Shown: positions 35,201 to 43,478 of the stretch, piece after piece
Numbering within the stretch: position 1 is the stretch's first letter
Layout: every line of letters starts with the position of its first letter
Notes under the pieces: model-generated
The model's input: the letters and a program-made list of their open reading frames with translations, nothing else
Told to the model about the DNA's origin: nothing
The model's database searches: none
DNA from: Schleiferilactobacillus perolens DSM 12744
GTDB taxonomy: Bacteria > Bacillota > Bacilli > Lactobacillales > Lactobacillaceae
Length of the DNA: 64,000 nt
Assembly (NCBI RefSeq): GCF_001435585.1
Contig: NZ_AZEC01000001.1
Coordinates: forward strand, 434,001-498,000
Direction: 5' to 3'
Program-made: the position numbers and the translations under genes

Positions 35201-37120
35201 GTCACAGTGGATTACACTAAGGCCGATGACGATAACAATGTGACGCTGCCAGAAACGAATCAGCAGGGTCAGGTGACCATTACCAAGCGTGATGATACCA
35301 CTCAGGCACCATTAGAAGGTGCGGAATTCAGCCTGTACCAAGAAGATGGCACATTAGTGAAGGCTGGTTTGCGCACGACTGCAGATGGCACAATCACATA
35401 CAAGGGACTCACAGCCGGACAATACTATGTGGTTGAAACAGCGGCGCCGGATGGCTATCAACTGGATCACACAACGAAATATCCGTTCACAATTAGTGGC
35501 CAAAAAATTAGCCAACAAGTGGTTGTCAATGACGCGCATAACCCAGTAACAGTCCAGGGAACAAAAACTTGGTCTGATCAAAATGATCAGGATGGGGTAC
35601 GTCCAGCTCAAATTGTTGTCCATTTGTGGGCGAATGGTGAAATAACGCCGTTTCAGAAGACGGTGACAGCCCAGGACCAGTGGCAGTACAGTTTTACCGA
35701 TCTACCTTTTTACCAAAACGGCAAACCGGTCACCTATACTGTGTCGGAGGATCCTGTCGCAGGCTATGCCACCACCATGCAAGGCTTTGATATTACCAAT
35801 ATACACACGCCGGAAACCACCAATGTGACTGGTAAAAAGACGTGGCAAGATAACAATAACCAGGACGGTCAGCGCCCTAGTCAAATCGTGGTGCACTTGC
35901 TGGGTAACGGTGTGGCGGCTGGCCAGCAAGTAGTGACTGCGAAAGACAGCTGGCGTTACAGTTTTACCAATTTGCCCAAATTCCAAGATGGTAAATTGAT
36001 CAATTATACCGTTGAAGAAGAACCGGTGGCGGGCTATGCGACCACCATTAACGGTTTTGATATCACCAATCAGCACACACCGGAGACGGTCAGTGTAGCC
36101 GGGCAAAAGGAATGGCAAGATAACAACGATCAGGACGGGCAACGGCCTAGCCAGATTGTGGTACACTTGCTGGCCAATGGTGCGGCAGTCGATACTCAAG
36201 TCGTCACTGCAAAGAATCAATGGGCGTTCAACTTCGTGAATCTACCGAAGTATCAAAATGGGCAGACCATTGTCTACACGATTCAAGAGGACCCTGTACC
36301 TGGTTATACGACAACCATTGATGGTTTTCATATCACCAACCGCCACACGCCAGAGACAACTAGTGTGCAAGGAACCAAGACATGGCAGGATAAAAATAAC
36401 CAGGATGGCCAGCGTCCCAGCCAAATTGTCATTCATCTATTGGCCAACGGTACTGTTGTGAGTCAGCAAGTGGTGACGGCAAAAGACAACTGGCACTACA
36501 GTTTTACCAACCTGCCTAAGTATCAAAATGGCAAATTGATTACGTATACGTTGCAAGAAGACAAGGTGCCTGGTTATGCCACAACGGTCAAGGGATTCGA
36601 TGTGACTAATATCCATACTCCCGAAACCACCAATGTCAGCGGTACGAAAACCTGGCAAGATGGCAACAACCAAGACCGCGTACGACCCAGTCAAATTGTG
36701 GTTTACTTGCTGGGAAATGGCGTCGAAGTTGGCAAACAAGTCGTGACCGCAAAGAATGACTGGCAATACACCTTTGCTAATTTGCCGAAATATCGGAATG
36801 GCAAATTGATCACGTACACATTGCGAGAAGCGCCTGTATCTGGATATGCGACCACAATCAAAGGCTTTAACATCACCAATACACACGTGCCAACACCGGT
36901 GGGGCCAAACAATGAGCAACATGCCAATGGCAGCAAGTCAGCGGACGGCGGCAGGTCAAAGGATGAAAACAATTCTAAGGCCAGCACATCGACGGCGCAC
37001 TTGCCTCAGACCGGTGAAGCGTTAAGCGATGGTCTGATGGTTCTGGGTCTTGTCCTGATTGTCGGAGTCGGTGTGATTTACGCTGTTGGGTTACGGAAAA
37101 GAAAAAATGATAAAGACTAA
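32285..37120 (+). CDS. LPXTG-anchored adhesin with collagen-binding-type and Cna_B repeat domains
   Basis: 1611 residues from ATG 32285 (GGAGGG upstream). A signal peptide (KKRESFFRLFYILACFLLLG) is followed by several Ig-like adhesive domains of the bacterial collagen-binding type, repeating the theme N-x-Y-N-x-x-T/K-x-x-x-W-x-V (QKYNWHIDYN, VDYNAKTVAWHLDINM, SYNATTKTIQWTVVVNYNQW). Residues ~893-1088 hold two SpaA-like domains with isopeptide lysine/glutamate pairs (VIQKTD...LQETKAPEGY, ITKRDD...VVETAAPDGY). Residues ~1090-1538 are five 90-residue Cna_B repeats. A Ser/Lys-rich spacer leads to sortase signal LPQTG near 1573, a membrane helix and RKRKNDKD. Exported and fixed to peptidoglycan; probably binds host or food matrix. 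No sortase gene is nearby. Confidence 0.95.
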   Translation: MKKRESFFRLFYILACFLLLGQYFGSLTQLQAAGDTASGTDISTVLPADANKTLIDSATASFTDASGKPVDPQSVTSSTNINLAYQWSIPDTLNDGYQLKAGDYFTFQLPEGIAYDAAQKGNLGDYGSYTVSPEGQVTFTFNSNVENKDGVHGTFNYKQTVSQETTGGEHNIVIPTKGEDQTIPYFVTPTGGNAIAKTGTVTPDKQEVIWSVMVNTNLDTLKNAQIIDTMPANTTLVKTVVYPVTVDLKGNVTATGTALTADQDYTVDKNGTITLIGQYADTRQAFKVEYTTTIDAAAVPEDGGSVEFNNTAILRNNEQDAAADASVTVNYGNFLDKKFDGQDKNGGQKYNWHIDYNFNEKQLPENTQLTDQLSPNQTFSGDPTLTYEDGTTVPKDQYQVDYDTAKGKMTITFPNGLTKGVKVAYQSKLIDPNDTTTKISNSASSDGKTVESGEQPVGQQGLTKTVDTVDYNAKTVAWHLDINMARQDMADWALTDTVPDGLTLNSDSFVLQDKDTGKTLTNGEDYQITAQEGGFKLEFLGDLKAHAKDWYTLTYTTNFDINKLPANHKWTNKATATWTDQNGASHTNDGQADFTPKTEFINDGSKSGSYNATTKTIQWTVVVNYNQWTLADGAAITDAIVGDQDYVANSAKLTTAKISTDGSYTPGDAVSDPSIQYDATKKTLTASLPKGDSAYVLTYETSLAGKVIDQPTYDNTASYQNGDEKHDLTAKVTVPHSGSVVEKDGQQDPTDSNYALWNIWVNKAQSTLKNVKVVDTPSTDQIIDEASVVVYPATPAANGDFTEQTDAPLKLGTDYTLAVQTDQSTGAQTLTLEFKNQISSAYSIHYRALINSATTDSVSNAVVVTGDGEKTVNDSTTKDVAVVTSNGSADGQNTNLVIQKTDADTKDPLAGASFSLYAIGADGKKGQLLKDGTTDDKGRLAWGNLKSGQYILQETKAPEGYVIADDLAQGKVVTVDYTKADDDNNVTLPETNQQGQVTITKRDDTTQAPLEGAEFSLYQEDGTLVKAGLRTTADGTITYKGLTAGQYYVVETAAPDGYQLDHTTKYPFTISGQKISQQVVVNDAHNPVTVQGTKTWSDQNDQDGVRPAQIVVHLWANGEITPFQKTVTAQDQWQYSFTDLPFYQNGKPVTYTVSEDPVAGYATTMQGFDITNIHTPETTNVTGKKTWQDNNNQDGQRPSQIVVHLLGNGVAAGQQVVTAKDSWRYSFTNLPKFQDGKLINYTVEEEPVAGYATTINGFDITNQHTPETVSVAGQKEWQDNNDQDGQRPSQIVVHLLANGAAVDTQVVTAKNQWAFNFVNLPKYQNGQTIVYTIQEDPVPGYTTTIDGFHITNRHTPETTSVQGTKTWQDKNNQDGQRPSQIVIHLLANGTVVSQQVVTAKDNWHYSFTNLPKYQNGKLITYTLQEDKVPGYATTVKGFDVTNIHTPETTNVSGTKTWQDGNNQDRVRPSQIVVYLLGNGVEVGKQVVTAKNDWQYTFANLPKYRNGKLITYTLREAPVSGYATTIKGFNITNTHVPTPVGPNNEQHANGSKSADGGRSKDENNSKASTSTAHLPQTGEALSDGLMVLGLVLIVGVGVIYAVGLRKRKNDKD
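35551..36900 (+). repeat. Five tandem 270-bp Cna_B repeats
   Basis: Each unit encodes 90 residues with KTWQDNNNQDGQRPSQIVVH, the YTVEEEPVAGYATT-type segment and the closing ITNxHTPETT. Units 2-5 are closest to each other; unit 1 is most diverged (DQNDQDGVRPAQIVVHLWAN). Repeat number is expected to vary between strains. Confidence 0.95.
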
Positions 37121-37134
37121 GCGTTAGAGAAATA

Positions 37135-37166
37135 AAATACCGCAGAGGAATTCTGCGGTATTTTTG
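37135..37166. terminator. Bidirectional terminator between adhesin and trpA
   Basis: AAATACCGCAGA-GGAAT-TCTGCGGTATTT with T residues on the plus strand and TTTTATTT on the minus strand. Confidence 0.9.
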
Positions 37167-37215
37167 TGTATTCGGAAAGTGCTTTGACAAAACTGCGATT
37201 TGGTTCAGACGTAAT

Positions 37216-38019
37216 TTAATAATTGGCTGCCTTCTGCACGGTTGCTGCAGCATCCATCGCTGCCCGGATCGTCTTGGTATAGGCGGCTAAGTACTCCGGT
37301 GCATCCGTCCCATGCTGGCGAACTAAATCCACAATCGCGCTGCCAATGATCGCACAATCGGCAATTTGGCTCATTTCAGCTGCTTGTTCCGGGGTGTGGA
37401 TGCCAAAGCCGATTGCTGTGGGTATGTCCGTGTACTGCCGAATGCGGGCAATGAGCTGAGTTAAGTTATGGGCAAATTCATCCCGCTCGCCGGTGATGCC
37501 CAACGCGGAGACGACATAGATAAAACCAGTGGCGGCTTTGGCGATTTTTTCCACTCGCCGATCAGAAGTGGGCGTGATCAATGGGATCAAATCCACATCA
37601 TATTGGGTGGCAATGGGTGCGAGTTCATCCCGTTCTTCATAGGGTAGGTCGGGAATTACCAATCCTAGCACGCCAAGTTCCTGGCAGCGGCGGCAGAATT
37701 GGGCATAGCCATATTTGAAAGGAATGTTGACGTAGGTCAAAAACACGATGGGGACTTGCGACTGCTTTCTTACTGCAGCCACGATGTCAAATACCGTCGT
37801 CGGCGTCACGCCTGCCGCGAATGCGCGCAAGTCAGCGTCTTGAATGACGGGGCCATCAGCGGATGGGTCAGAAAAGGGAATGCCCAGCTCCATGATGTCC
37901 GCACCGTTTTCGGCTAGCGCGACGACATTTTTCACTGTTGTGGCGAAGTTGGGATCGTCGGCCACGATAAAAGGAATGAATGCTTTGCGGTTGGTAAAAA
38001 CTTGTTTTAATTTAGTCAT
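37216..38019 (-). CDS. trpA: Tryptophan synthase alpha chain
   Basis: 267 residues from ATG 38019 (GGAGTGG upstream; the frame is open further but the extension is inside trpB). Active-site Glu44 lies in [20 protein letters not shown] with Asp55, and the loops [11 protein letters not shown] and [13 protein letters not shown] are present. Cleaves indole-3-glycerol phosphate and channels indole to TrpB. Start overlaps the trpB stop by 8 bases. Last gene of the operon. Confidence 0.97.
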   Translation of the reverse strand: MTKLKQVFTNRKAFIPFIVADDPNFATTVKNVVALAENGADIMELGIPFSDPSADGPVIQDADLRAFAAGVTPTTVFDIVAAVRKQSQVPIVFLTYVNIPFKYGYAQFCRRCQELGVLGLVIPDLPYEERDELAPIATQYDVDLIPLITPTSDRRVEKIAKAATGFIYVVSALGITGERDEFAHNLTQLIARIRQYTDIPTAIGFGIHTPEQAAEMSQIADCAIIGSAIVDLVRQHGTDAPEYLAAYTKTIRAAMDAAATVQKAANY

Positions 38020-39208
38020 CAATTTCCACTCCTTTATATTTGGCAATGCTGGCGACATCCTTATCTCCGCGGCCGGACAGGGTACAGATAATGATCTGAT
38101 CCTGGCGCATGGTTGGGGCTATCTTTTGCACATAGGCGACGGCATGGCAGCTCTCGATGGCAGCGACGATACCTTCTTCTCGGGCAATGTACTCAAAGGC
38201 GGCGACGGCTTCGTCATCGGTGATGCCCACGTATTGTGCCCGGCCTTCTTCTGCCAACGCGGCGTGCTCCGGGCCAACACCTGGATAATCAAGGCCGGCG
38301 GAAATGGAGTAGACCTTGTCAATTTGACCGTTTTGATCCTGTAAGAACAGGGACTTCATACCATGGAAAATGCCCACACTGCCACGTTCAATGGTGGCGG
38401 CGGTGCGATTGCTATCCACCCCTTTACCGGCGGCTTCCACACCGACTAGTTGGACACTAGGATCGTCAATAAAGTCGGCGAAACTGCCAATGGCATTGCT
38501 GCCGCCGCCCACACAGGCCACCACCATGTCCGGCAGCGTGTGCTTTTTCTCTTGCAGCTGCTGCTTGGCCTCTTTGCTGATGACGCTTTGAAAGTCGTGG
38601 ACCATTTCGGGGAAGGGAGCCGGTCCCACCGCGGAGCCGAGAATATAGAAAGTGTCATCAATCCGGCTAGCCCATTCCTGCATTGTGGCGTTCACGGCGT
38701 CTTTGAGCACCATGGAACCGGTGGTGACGGGATGGACCTTGGCGCCCAACAGCTCCATGCGGTATACATTCAGCTTTTGCCGTTCAGTATCTTCTTTGCC
38801 CATGAAAATTTCACATTCCATGCCGAACAGAGCGGCAATGGTGGCGGTGGCGACACCATGCTGGCCAGCGCCGGTCTCCGCGATCAGGCGGGTTTTGCCC
38901 AAGTGCTTCGCGACCAGCGCCTGGCCGATGACGTTGTTAATCTTGTGGGCGCCGGTGTGGTTCAGGTCTTCCCGTTTGAGATAAATCTGGGCGCCGCCAA
39001 GGTCTTCCGTCATGTTTTTTGCGTAATAAAGTAATGAGGGCCGGTTAGCGTAATTGACCAGTAAGTCGTTTAATTCAGCGCGAAAGGATGAGTCGTTTTT
39101 CAGCCTGTGATATTCTCGATCGATTATCTCCAATTGGGTCATGAGCGTTTCTGGAATGTATTGACCGCCGAATTCTCCGTAACGGCCCTTTTTCTGGGTT
39201 TCTAACAT
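38012..39208 (-). CDS. trpB: Tryptophan synthase beta chain
   Basis: 398 residues, standard length. [16 protein letters not shown] at the N-terminus, PLP lysine 89 in [24 protein letters not shown], the phosphate loop [10 protein letters not shown] and [13 protein letters not shown]. Condenses indole with serine to tryptophan as part of the TrpAB complex. Two bases separate it from trpF. Confidence 0.98.
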   Translation of the reverse strand: MLETQKKGRYGEFGGQYIPETLMTQLEIIDREYHRLKNDSSFRAELNDLLVNYANRPSLLYYAKNMTEDLGGAQIYLKREDLNHTGAHKINNVIGQALVAKHLGKTRLIAETGAGQHGVATATIAALFGMECEIFMGKEDTERQKLNVYRMELLGAKVHPVTTGSMVLKDAVNATMQEWASRIDDTFYILGSAVGPAPFPEMVHDFQSVISKEAKQQLQEKKHTLPDMVVACVGGGSNAIGSFADFIDDPSVQLVGVEAAGKGVDSNRTAATIERGSVGIFHGMKSLFLQDQNGQIDKVYSISAGLDYPGVGPEHAALAEEGRAQYVGITDDEAVAAFEYIAREEGIVAAIESCHAVAYVQKIAPTMRQDQIIICTLSGRGDKDVASIAKYKGVEIDD

Positions 39209-39210
39209 AT

Positions 39211-39792
39211 TTAAACTGCTCCCTTCGCGTTGGTGACGAATGCTTGGATTTTTTGGATGTCTTTATGGTGGTCGGTTTCCACACCGCTGGAAACGTCGAC
39301 CACGGCGGGCCGCGTGATTTGAATGGCAGTGGCGACATTGGCTGGTGTCAGACCGCCGGCGAGAATGGTCGGTTGGTGAACTGTGGGCAATGTTGACCAG
39401 TCTAACGTTTGGTCGCTGCCCTGGCCGCTATCTACCATCACGTAATCGGCCGGTGAATCGGCGGCGATGGCCTGTTGGACAAAGACTTGGATGACTTGCA
39501 TCCCGGCCGCTTGCAAAGTCTGGACTTTCTCGTTATATACGCCACCATGCAACTGGGCGATTTGAATGGCGCCGGTATGGTAGGTTGCCAGGATTTCATC
39601 CACGGATTCGTGAACGAAGACGCCGACAGTTTGAATTTCAGGGTTCAATTGTTGCCGCAAGTCCTGGGCGATGGCCGCGCTGATTTGATGGCGGCCAGGG
39701 GCGAAGACAAAGCCGGCAAAGTCGGCGCTGGTCGTGTTCACCGCCGCCACATCAGACGGCGTCATCAGTCCGCAAATTTTCACTTTCATCAT
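39211..39792 (-). CDS. trpF: Phosphoribosylanthranilate isomerase
   Basis: 193 residues; AAGGAGG lies seven bases upstream of ATG 39792. [14 protein letters not shown] (catalytic Cys), [14 protein letters not shown] and the catalytic aspartate region [15 protein letters not shown], phosphate loop [11 protein letters not shown] and VDVSSGVET. Start overlaps the trpC end by 41 bases, so the two are translationally linked. Confidence 0.97.
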   Translation of the reverse strand: MMKVKICGLMTPSDVAAVNTTSADFAGFVFAPGRHQISAAIAQDLRQQLNPEIQTVGVFVHESVDEILATYHTGAIQIAQLHGGVYNEKVQTLQAAGMQVIQVFVQQAIAADSPADYVMVDSGQGSDQTLDWSTLPTVHQPTILAGGLTPANVATAIQITRPAVVDVSSGVETDHHKDIQKIQAFVTNAKGAV

Positions 39793-40570
39793 TGGCTGCC
39801 TCCTTGAATGCGTGAATCAACTGCGCTTTATTCTGGGATCGCATGAGTGCCTCGCCGACGAGGATGCCATTGAACTGAGCCGCCTGCAGCACGGCTGCCT
39901 CCTGGGGATGATGAATGCCGCTTTCAGCGATCACCGCAATGCTTTCTGGAATGAGATGACGGAGACGAATGCTGTTAGTGAAATCCACCGAGAAATCCTT
40001 CAAATTGCGATTGTTGATGCCGATAATGTTGGCCCCGGCAGTCACTGCCCGCTGGATTTCTTCCGCATTGTGGGCTTCCACGATGGCGGATAGTCCCAGG
40101 GATGCGGCCAGTGCGAGATAATCGGCCAACTGGTCATCGGTGAGAATTGCCACGATGAGCAAAATGATGCTGGCGCCGTTCGCCCGGGCTTCATAGATCA
40201 TGTAGGGATCAATGGTGAAGTCTTTGCGCAGGAGCGGGACAGTGGTGACTTGGCTGACTGTGCGCAGATAACGGATATCGCCCTTGAAATAAGTGGGTTC
40301 AGTTAAGATAGAAATCGCATCGATGCCGGCGGCCGTGTATTCCCGGGCAATTTCTGCGTAGGGAAACTCCGCGACGATTTGCCCCTTGGAAGGAGAGGCC
40401 TGTTTGAGCTCGCCGATGACATGTAATCCGGGAGTGTGCAATTGTTGAGCAAAATCCGCAGCCGGTCGGGGTGCTTGGTCGGCCAGTTTCTGCATTTGGG
40501 CTAAAGACACCTGCTGCTTTTCACTGGCTAGCCGTTTTTCAGTCGCGATCACTAAGTCGTCTAGAATCAT
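39752..40570 (-). CDS. trpC: Indole-3-glycerol-phosphate synthase
   Basis: 272 residues with TrpC motifs [48 protein letters not shown] and [11 protein letters not shown]. Makes indole-3-glycerol phosphate from CdRP. Start is fused to the trpD stop (ATGA overlap). Confidence 0.98.
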   Translation of the reverse strand: MILDDLVIATEKRLASEKQQVSLAQMQKLADQAPRPAADFAQQLHTPGLHVIGELKQASPSKGQIVAEFPYAEIAREYTAAGIDAISILTEPTYFKGDIRYLRTVSQVTTVPLLRKDFTIDPYMIYEARANGASIILLIVAILTDDQLADYLALAASLGLSAIVEAHNAEEIQRAVTAGANIIGINNRNLKDFSVDFTNSIRLRHLIPESIAVIAESGIHHPQEAAVLQAAQFNGILVGEALMRSQNKAQLIHAFKEAANDESENLRTDDAV

Positions 40571-41589
40571 GCGACCACATCTTCTTGCTTGCTGAAATCG
40601 ATGAGCCGATCCAGTTGGCGGGCGGCGGCACCGCTGGCGACGGTTTGGCGGGCCAGTGCGATGCCGTCTGCGATCGACATTTCTGGATGGGCCAGGTGTA
40701 AGGCCGCACCGGCGTTGAACAACACGGTGTCTAGCGCAGCGCCTGGCTGGTTGTTCAATACAGCGCGGGTGATTCGAGCGTTATCGATCGGCGTGCCGCC
40801 GACTAAAGCGGCCTCTTGGGAGCGGGTGAAGCCGAACTGTTCCGGCGTTAACTGATATTGAGTGATTTCGCCATTTGCCAATTCCACGACATCGTTGACG
40901 TTCGTGGTGGTCAGCTCGTCGAGGCCATCTTCGTTGTGCACGATTAAGGCGTTGGTGACACCCAGTTTCTCCAGTACATGGGCCATGGGTAGGAGCAGTG
41001 CATCGTCATAGACGCCCAATAATTGTTGCCGGGGATGGGCGGGATTGGCCAAGGGGCCGAGAATATTGAACAGCGTCGGGAAGCCCAACGCCTTGCGGAC
41101 CGGGGCAACGAAGCGCATGGAGCGGTGGTATTGTTGGGCAAACAGGAAGGCAAAATTATTTTCTTGGAGACTTTGATAACCCAGCGCCGGGCTTTGGTTG
41201 ATGTCGATGCCTAGGGCTTCCAGCACGTCAGCGGCGCCGCTCTTGGAGGAAGCGGAGCGATTGCCGTGTTTGGCGACCTTCGTGCCCGCTGCAGAAATGA
41301 CGATGGCGGCGGTGGAAGAAATGTTGAAAGAATTAGAATGATCACCACCGGTGCCCACGATTTCGAGGACATTGTCTGTGGTCGGAAAGGCCAGAGCCTG
41401 TTCCCGCATCGCGGCGGCGGCACCGGCAATTTCATCCGGCGTCGGTTTCTTAATCGTCAGGCCAGTGAGCAGACTGGCAATTTGGCTTTCTGGCACTTGA
41501 CCAGTCATAATTTCGTTCAAAACAGTTTGACTTTCAGTAAACGTGAGATCTTCTTGATGGATCATTTTGACCAGTGCTTCTTGAATCAT
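40567..41589 (-). CDS. trpD: Anthranilate phosphoribosyltransferase
   Basis: 340 residues; GGAGG precedes ATG 41589. [18 protein letters not shown] (PRPP-binding GTGGD), [20 protein letters not shown] and [19 protein letters not shown] are diagnostic. Joins anthranilate with PRPP. It is the first biosynthetic gene after the T-box; trpE and trpG, which would make anthranilate, are not in this operon or elsewhere in the window. Confidence 0.98.
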   Translation of the reverse strand: MIQEALVKMIHQEDLTFTESQTVLNEIMTGQVPESQIASLLTGLTIKKPTPDEIAGAAAAMREQALAFPTTDNVLEIVGTGGDHSNSFNISSTAAIVISAAGTKVAKHGNRSASSKSGAADVLEALGIDINQSPALGYQSLQENNFAFLFAQQYHRSMRFVAPVRKALGFPTLFNILGPLANPAHPRQQLLGVYDDALLLPMAHVLEKLGVTNALIVHNEDGLDELTTTNVNDVVELANGEITQYQLTPEQFGFTRSQEAALVGGTPIDNARITRAVLNNQPGAALDTVLFNAGAALHLAHPEMSIADGIALARQTVASGAAARQLDRLIDFSKQEDVVA

Positions 41590-41686
41590 AGTGATTACCT
41601 CCGATAGGGTTGACCGTGGGTGACTGACAGTTGCATATGCTGATTCCTGGCCAAATTTGCCATCGTTTTTCCACTCGTTTCATCAT
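41534..41686 (-). CDS. Possible leader peptide with two Trp codons
   Basis: A 50-codon frame with a strong ribosome site (GGAGGT, 8 bases before ATG ATG). It lies after the T-box terminator and its tail overlaps the trpD start by 56 bases. The N-terminus is [14 protein letters not shown], with Trp codons at positions 9 and 12. No homology recognised. Might add translational control; could also be chance. Confidence 0.3.
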   Translation of the reverse strand: MMKRVEKRWQIWPGISICNCQSPTVNPIGGNHYDSRSTGQNDPSRRSHVY

Positions 41687-41722
41687 CAAAAAACACCTCC
41701 ATCGTCTTGGTTCGCTCGGGTA

Positions 41723-41767
41723 CAAAAAAATCCGCCCATAACAAGTCTCTTGTTAAGGACGGATTTT
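41723..41767 (-). terminator. T-box terminator hairpin
   Basis: On the minus strand AAAATCCGTCC and GGGCGGATTTT pair (inner ACAAG/CTTGT extends the stem), followed by seven T residues. It competes with the antiterminator formed by the T-box sequence next to it. Confidence 0.93.
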
Positions 41768-42029
41768 CCGCGGTGCCACCTTAGTTTGATTGATCGATTG
41801 GTTGTGTCAAAAATGAATTGATCAATCACTCTCTGCGAAGGGCCAACACCCTTCCGACAACTGACGTATGCCTAACGTTTCCCCATACTGGTCGAAACTT
41901 TCTGAAGAACCCTCAGTGGTCCATTTGATCATCTGCGTTCGGCTGCATTCACATCGGCTAGCAACTCTCTGGACGGGCATAATGATTTTGACTTCCACTT
42001 CAACGGTTTATCGAGCGAATTAAATTATG
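41768..42029 (-). ncRNA. T-box leader sensing tRNA-Trp
   Basis: The minus strand carries the T-box core GGTGGCACCGCGG (41780-41768) just before the terminator. Stem I further upstream has a specifier UGG at 41923-41921 followed by ACC, in the context AATGGACCACTGAGG. Uncharged tRNA-Trp pairing would favour the antiterminator and trpDCFBA expression. This matches the operon content. Confidence 0.93.
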
Positions 42030-42035
42030 AATCGT

Positions 42036-42064
42036 ATGTTAGACGGTTGGAGAAAGAATGTCAA
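42036..42064 (-). promoter_or_regulatory. trp operon promoter
   Basis: On the minus strand TTGACA, 17 bases, TAACAT, placing the start near 42029 and giving a leader of about 440 bases to trpD. Confidence 0.8.
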
Positions 42065-42144
42065 CAGAGGATCTGAATTAAATTTTGATGAGTTTATCAA
42101 TCGAGGCGATTTGACTTTCAAACTCACGCCGGGGAAAATAATTG

Positions 42145-42256
42145 TTGCAAAGTTAAAAACATAGTCTGGTTGGTAGTCCAGACGCAGCCACTGGGCTGTC
42201 AGTATCCTTCCTCCTGGATGTCCTTATTTTGCGAATCGAAATAAGGAGGAGTTAAC
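42145..42256 (+). ncRNA. Structured leader of yjdF (probable yjdF riboswitch)
   Basis: Upstream of a yjdF-family gene, the position of the known yjdF RNA motif. GTCTGG..CCAGAC forms one hairpin. TCCTTATTT (42221-42229) pairs with AAATAAGGA (42239-42247), which includes the start of the AAGGAGGAG ribosome site; an upstream TTCCTCCT (42208-42215) could also pair with it. Translational control by ribosome-site masking is likely. Confidence 0.6.
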
Positions 42257-42679
42257 ATGGCCACTCAAAGTCAGTTAACAGTGTTTTACGATCAGTCATT
42301 TTTCCGCGGTGTATTTGAACGTGTCATCAAAGGACACTATCAAGTTGCAAAAGTGACGTTTGGTACTCAAGAACCGACACTCAATCAGATTCAGACTTTA
42401 ATTATGCAGCAATGGTGCGCGCTGCGCTGGATCGACAGTAACTCTCTAGTGCCAGTGGTCGGTCAGGAACAACAAAGCAGCAAGAAGCGACAACGGCTGG
42501 CTCGTCAATTGGTGCAGAAGCACGGCAATAATCATCGGTCAGAAGTAGTGCTAAAGTTGGCACATCAACAAAACTTGGTGATTAAAAAGCAACGGCGGCG
42601 AGAAACTAAGCAGGCCCACGCTGCTGAAGTTCGGCGAAAAAAGCTGGCCAAGCGGTTAGAGAAACATCGCGGCCACTAA
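42257..42679 (+). CDS. yjdF: YjdF-family protein (DUF2992)
   Basis: 140 residues; starts LTVFYDQSFFRGVFERVIKG and contains VTFGTQEPTLNQI, as in YjdF/DUF2992 proteins. The C-terminal half is very basic (QKHGNNHRSEVVLKLAHQQN, IKKQRRRETKQAH, RRKKLAKRLEKHRGH), suggesting RNA binding. The function is unknown; in other Firmicutes it is controlled by a riboswitch that binds azaaromatic compounds. Strong ribosome site AAGGAGGAG. Followed by a terminator. Confidence 0.88.
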   Translation: MATQSQLTVFYDQSFFRGVFERVIKGHYQVAKVTFGTQEPTLNQIQTLIMQQWCALRWIDSNSLVPVVGQEQQSSKKRQRLARQLVQKHGNNHRSEVVLKLAHQQNLVIKKQRRRETKQAHAAEVRRKKLAKRLEKHRGH

Positions 42680-42693
42680 TTGAATCGTGGGGA

Positions 42694-42720
42694 GAAGCTG
42701 GCGTTGGCCGGCTTTTTTCT
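42694..42720 (+). terminator. Rho-independent terminator
   Basis: GCTGGC-GTTG-GCCGGC followed by TTTTTT, 14 bases after the yjdF stop. Confidence 0.8.
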
Positions 42721-42739
42721 TACAGAAGGGATAATGCAA

Positions 42740-43333
42740 ATGACATCTGCTGACGAAATTTTCACTGCAATCCAAAATGATCCGGAAAATGAAAAGTATA
42801 CGAAACAGGGAATCCAGCCGCTGTACTACGTCGATCCCCAGGCAACCATCCTTTTAATCAGCCAAGCGCCGAGTCGTAAGGCGCAAGAATCGATGGTGTT
42901 TTGGGATGATGCCAGTGGCCAGCGCTTGCGGGACTGGATGGGAGTGACGACGGATGAGTTTTATCATTCTGACAAAATTGCTGTGCTGCCGTTGGATTTC
43001 TACTATCCAGGTAAGGGCAAGCAGGGGGATTTGCCACCGCGGAAGGGATTTGCAGAGAAATGGCACGAACCGTTGCTCAAGCTGATGCCAAATATCCAAC
43101 TGACATTATTGATTGGCCAATATGCGCAACGGTATTACTTGGGCCGCAAACGCCAGAAGACGTTGACGGAAACGGTGGCCCATTATCAGGATTACTTGCC
43201 GGATTGTTTCCCGTTGGTGCATCCTTCGCCGTTGAATTATGGGTGGTTGAATCATCATCCGTGGTTTGGGGAGAGGGTGGTGCCCGCGTTGCGGGAGCGG
43301 GTCAGGGAATCATTTGAGTGGCGTTCGGTCTAG
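42740..43333 (+). CDS. Uracil-DNA glycosylase superfamily protein
   Basis: 197 residues from ATG 42740 (AGAAGGG nine bases upstream). ILLISQAPSRKAQES fits the GxxP-type water-activating loop of UDG relatives in modified form, and FPLVHPSPLNYGWL is the C-terminal HPSPLN-type motif that inserts into DNA. VLPLDFYYPGKGKQGDLPPR and a C-terminal helix follow. The group is widespread in lactobacilli but poorly studied; uracil excision is inference, since the N-terminal motif lacks the usual catalytic Asp/Asn arrangement. Confidence 0.8.
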   Translation: MTSADEIFTAIQNDPENEKYTKQGIQPLYYVDPQATILLISQAPSRKAQESMVFWDDASGQRLRDWMGVTTDEFYHSDKIAVLPLDFYYPGKGKQGDLPPRKGFAEKWHEPLLKLMPNIQLTLLIGQYAQRYYLGRKRQKTLTETVAHYQDYLPDCFPLVHPSPLNYGWLNHHPWFGERVVPALRERVRESFEWRSV

Positions 43334-43478
43334 ACCAATATTTGTTAAATGCTTTGTTACTTAGAGAAATCTCGAAAATTAATGAAACCCCTTACCGGTC
43401 CAATTCAAAATTGATTTACATTCATGGAAGCAAGGCCTATGCTGAATATGCAATTCTGAAAAGAAAGCTGGCGTTGCC

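Noticed and set aside
35551-36900. Regular repeats considered as a CRISPR-like array
   Set aside because: Units are 270 bp, in frame, and encode Cna_B domains; no short repeat/spacer pattern exists in the window.
35354-36922. Several minus-strand frames opposite the adhesin repeats
   Set aside because: They recur with the 270-bp repeat and are shadows of the plus-strand coding repeats.
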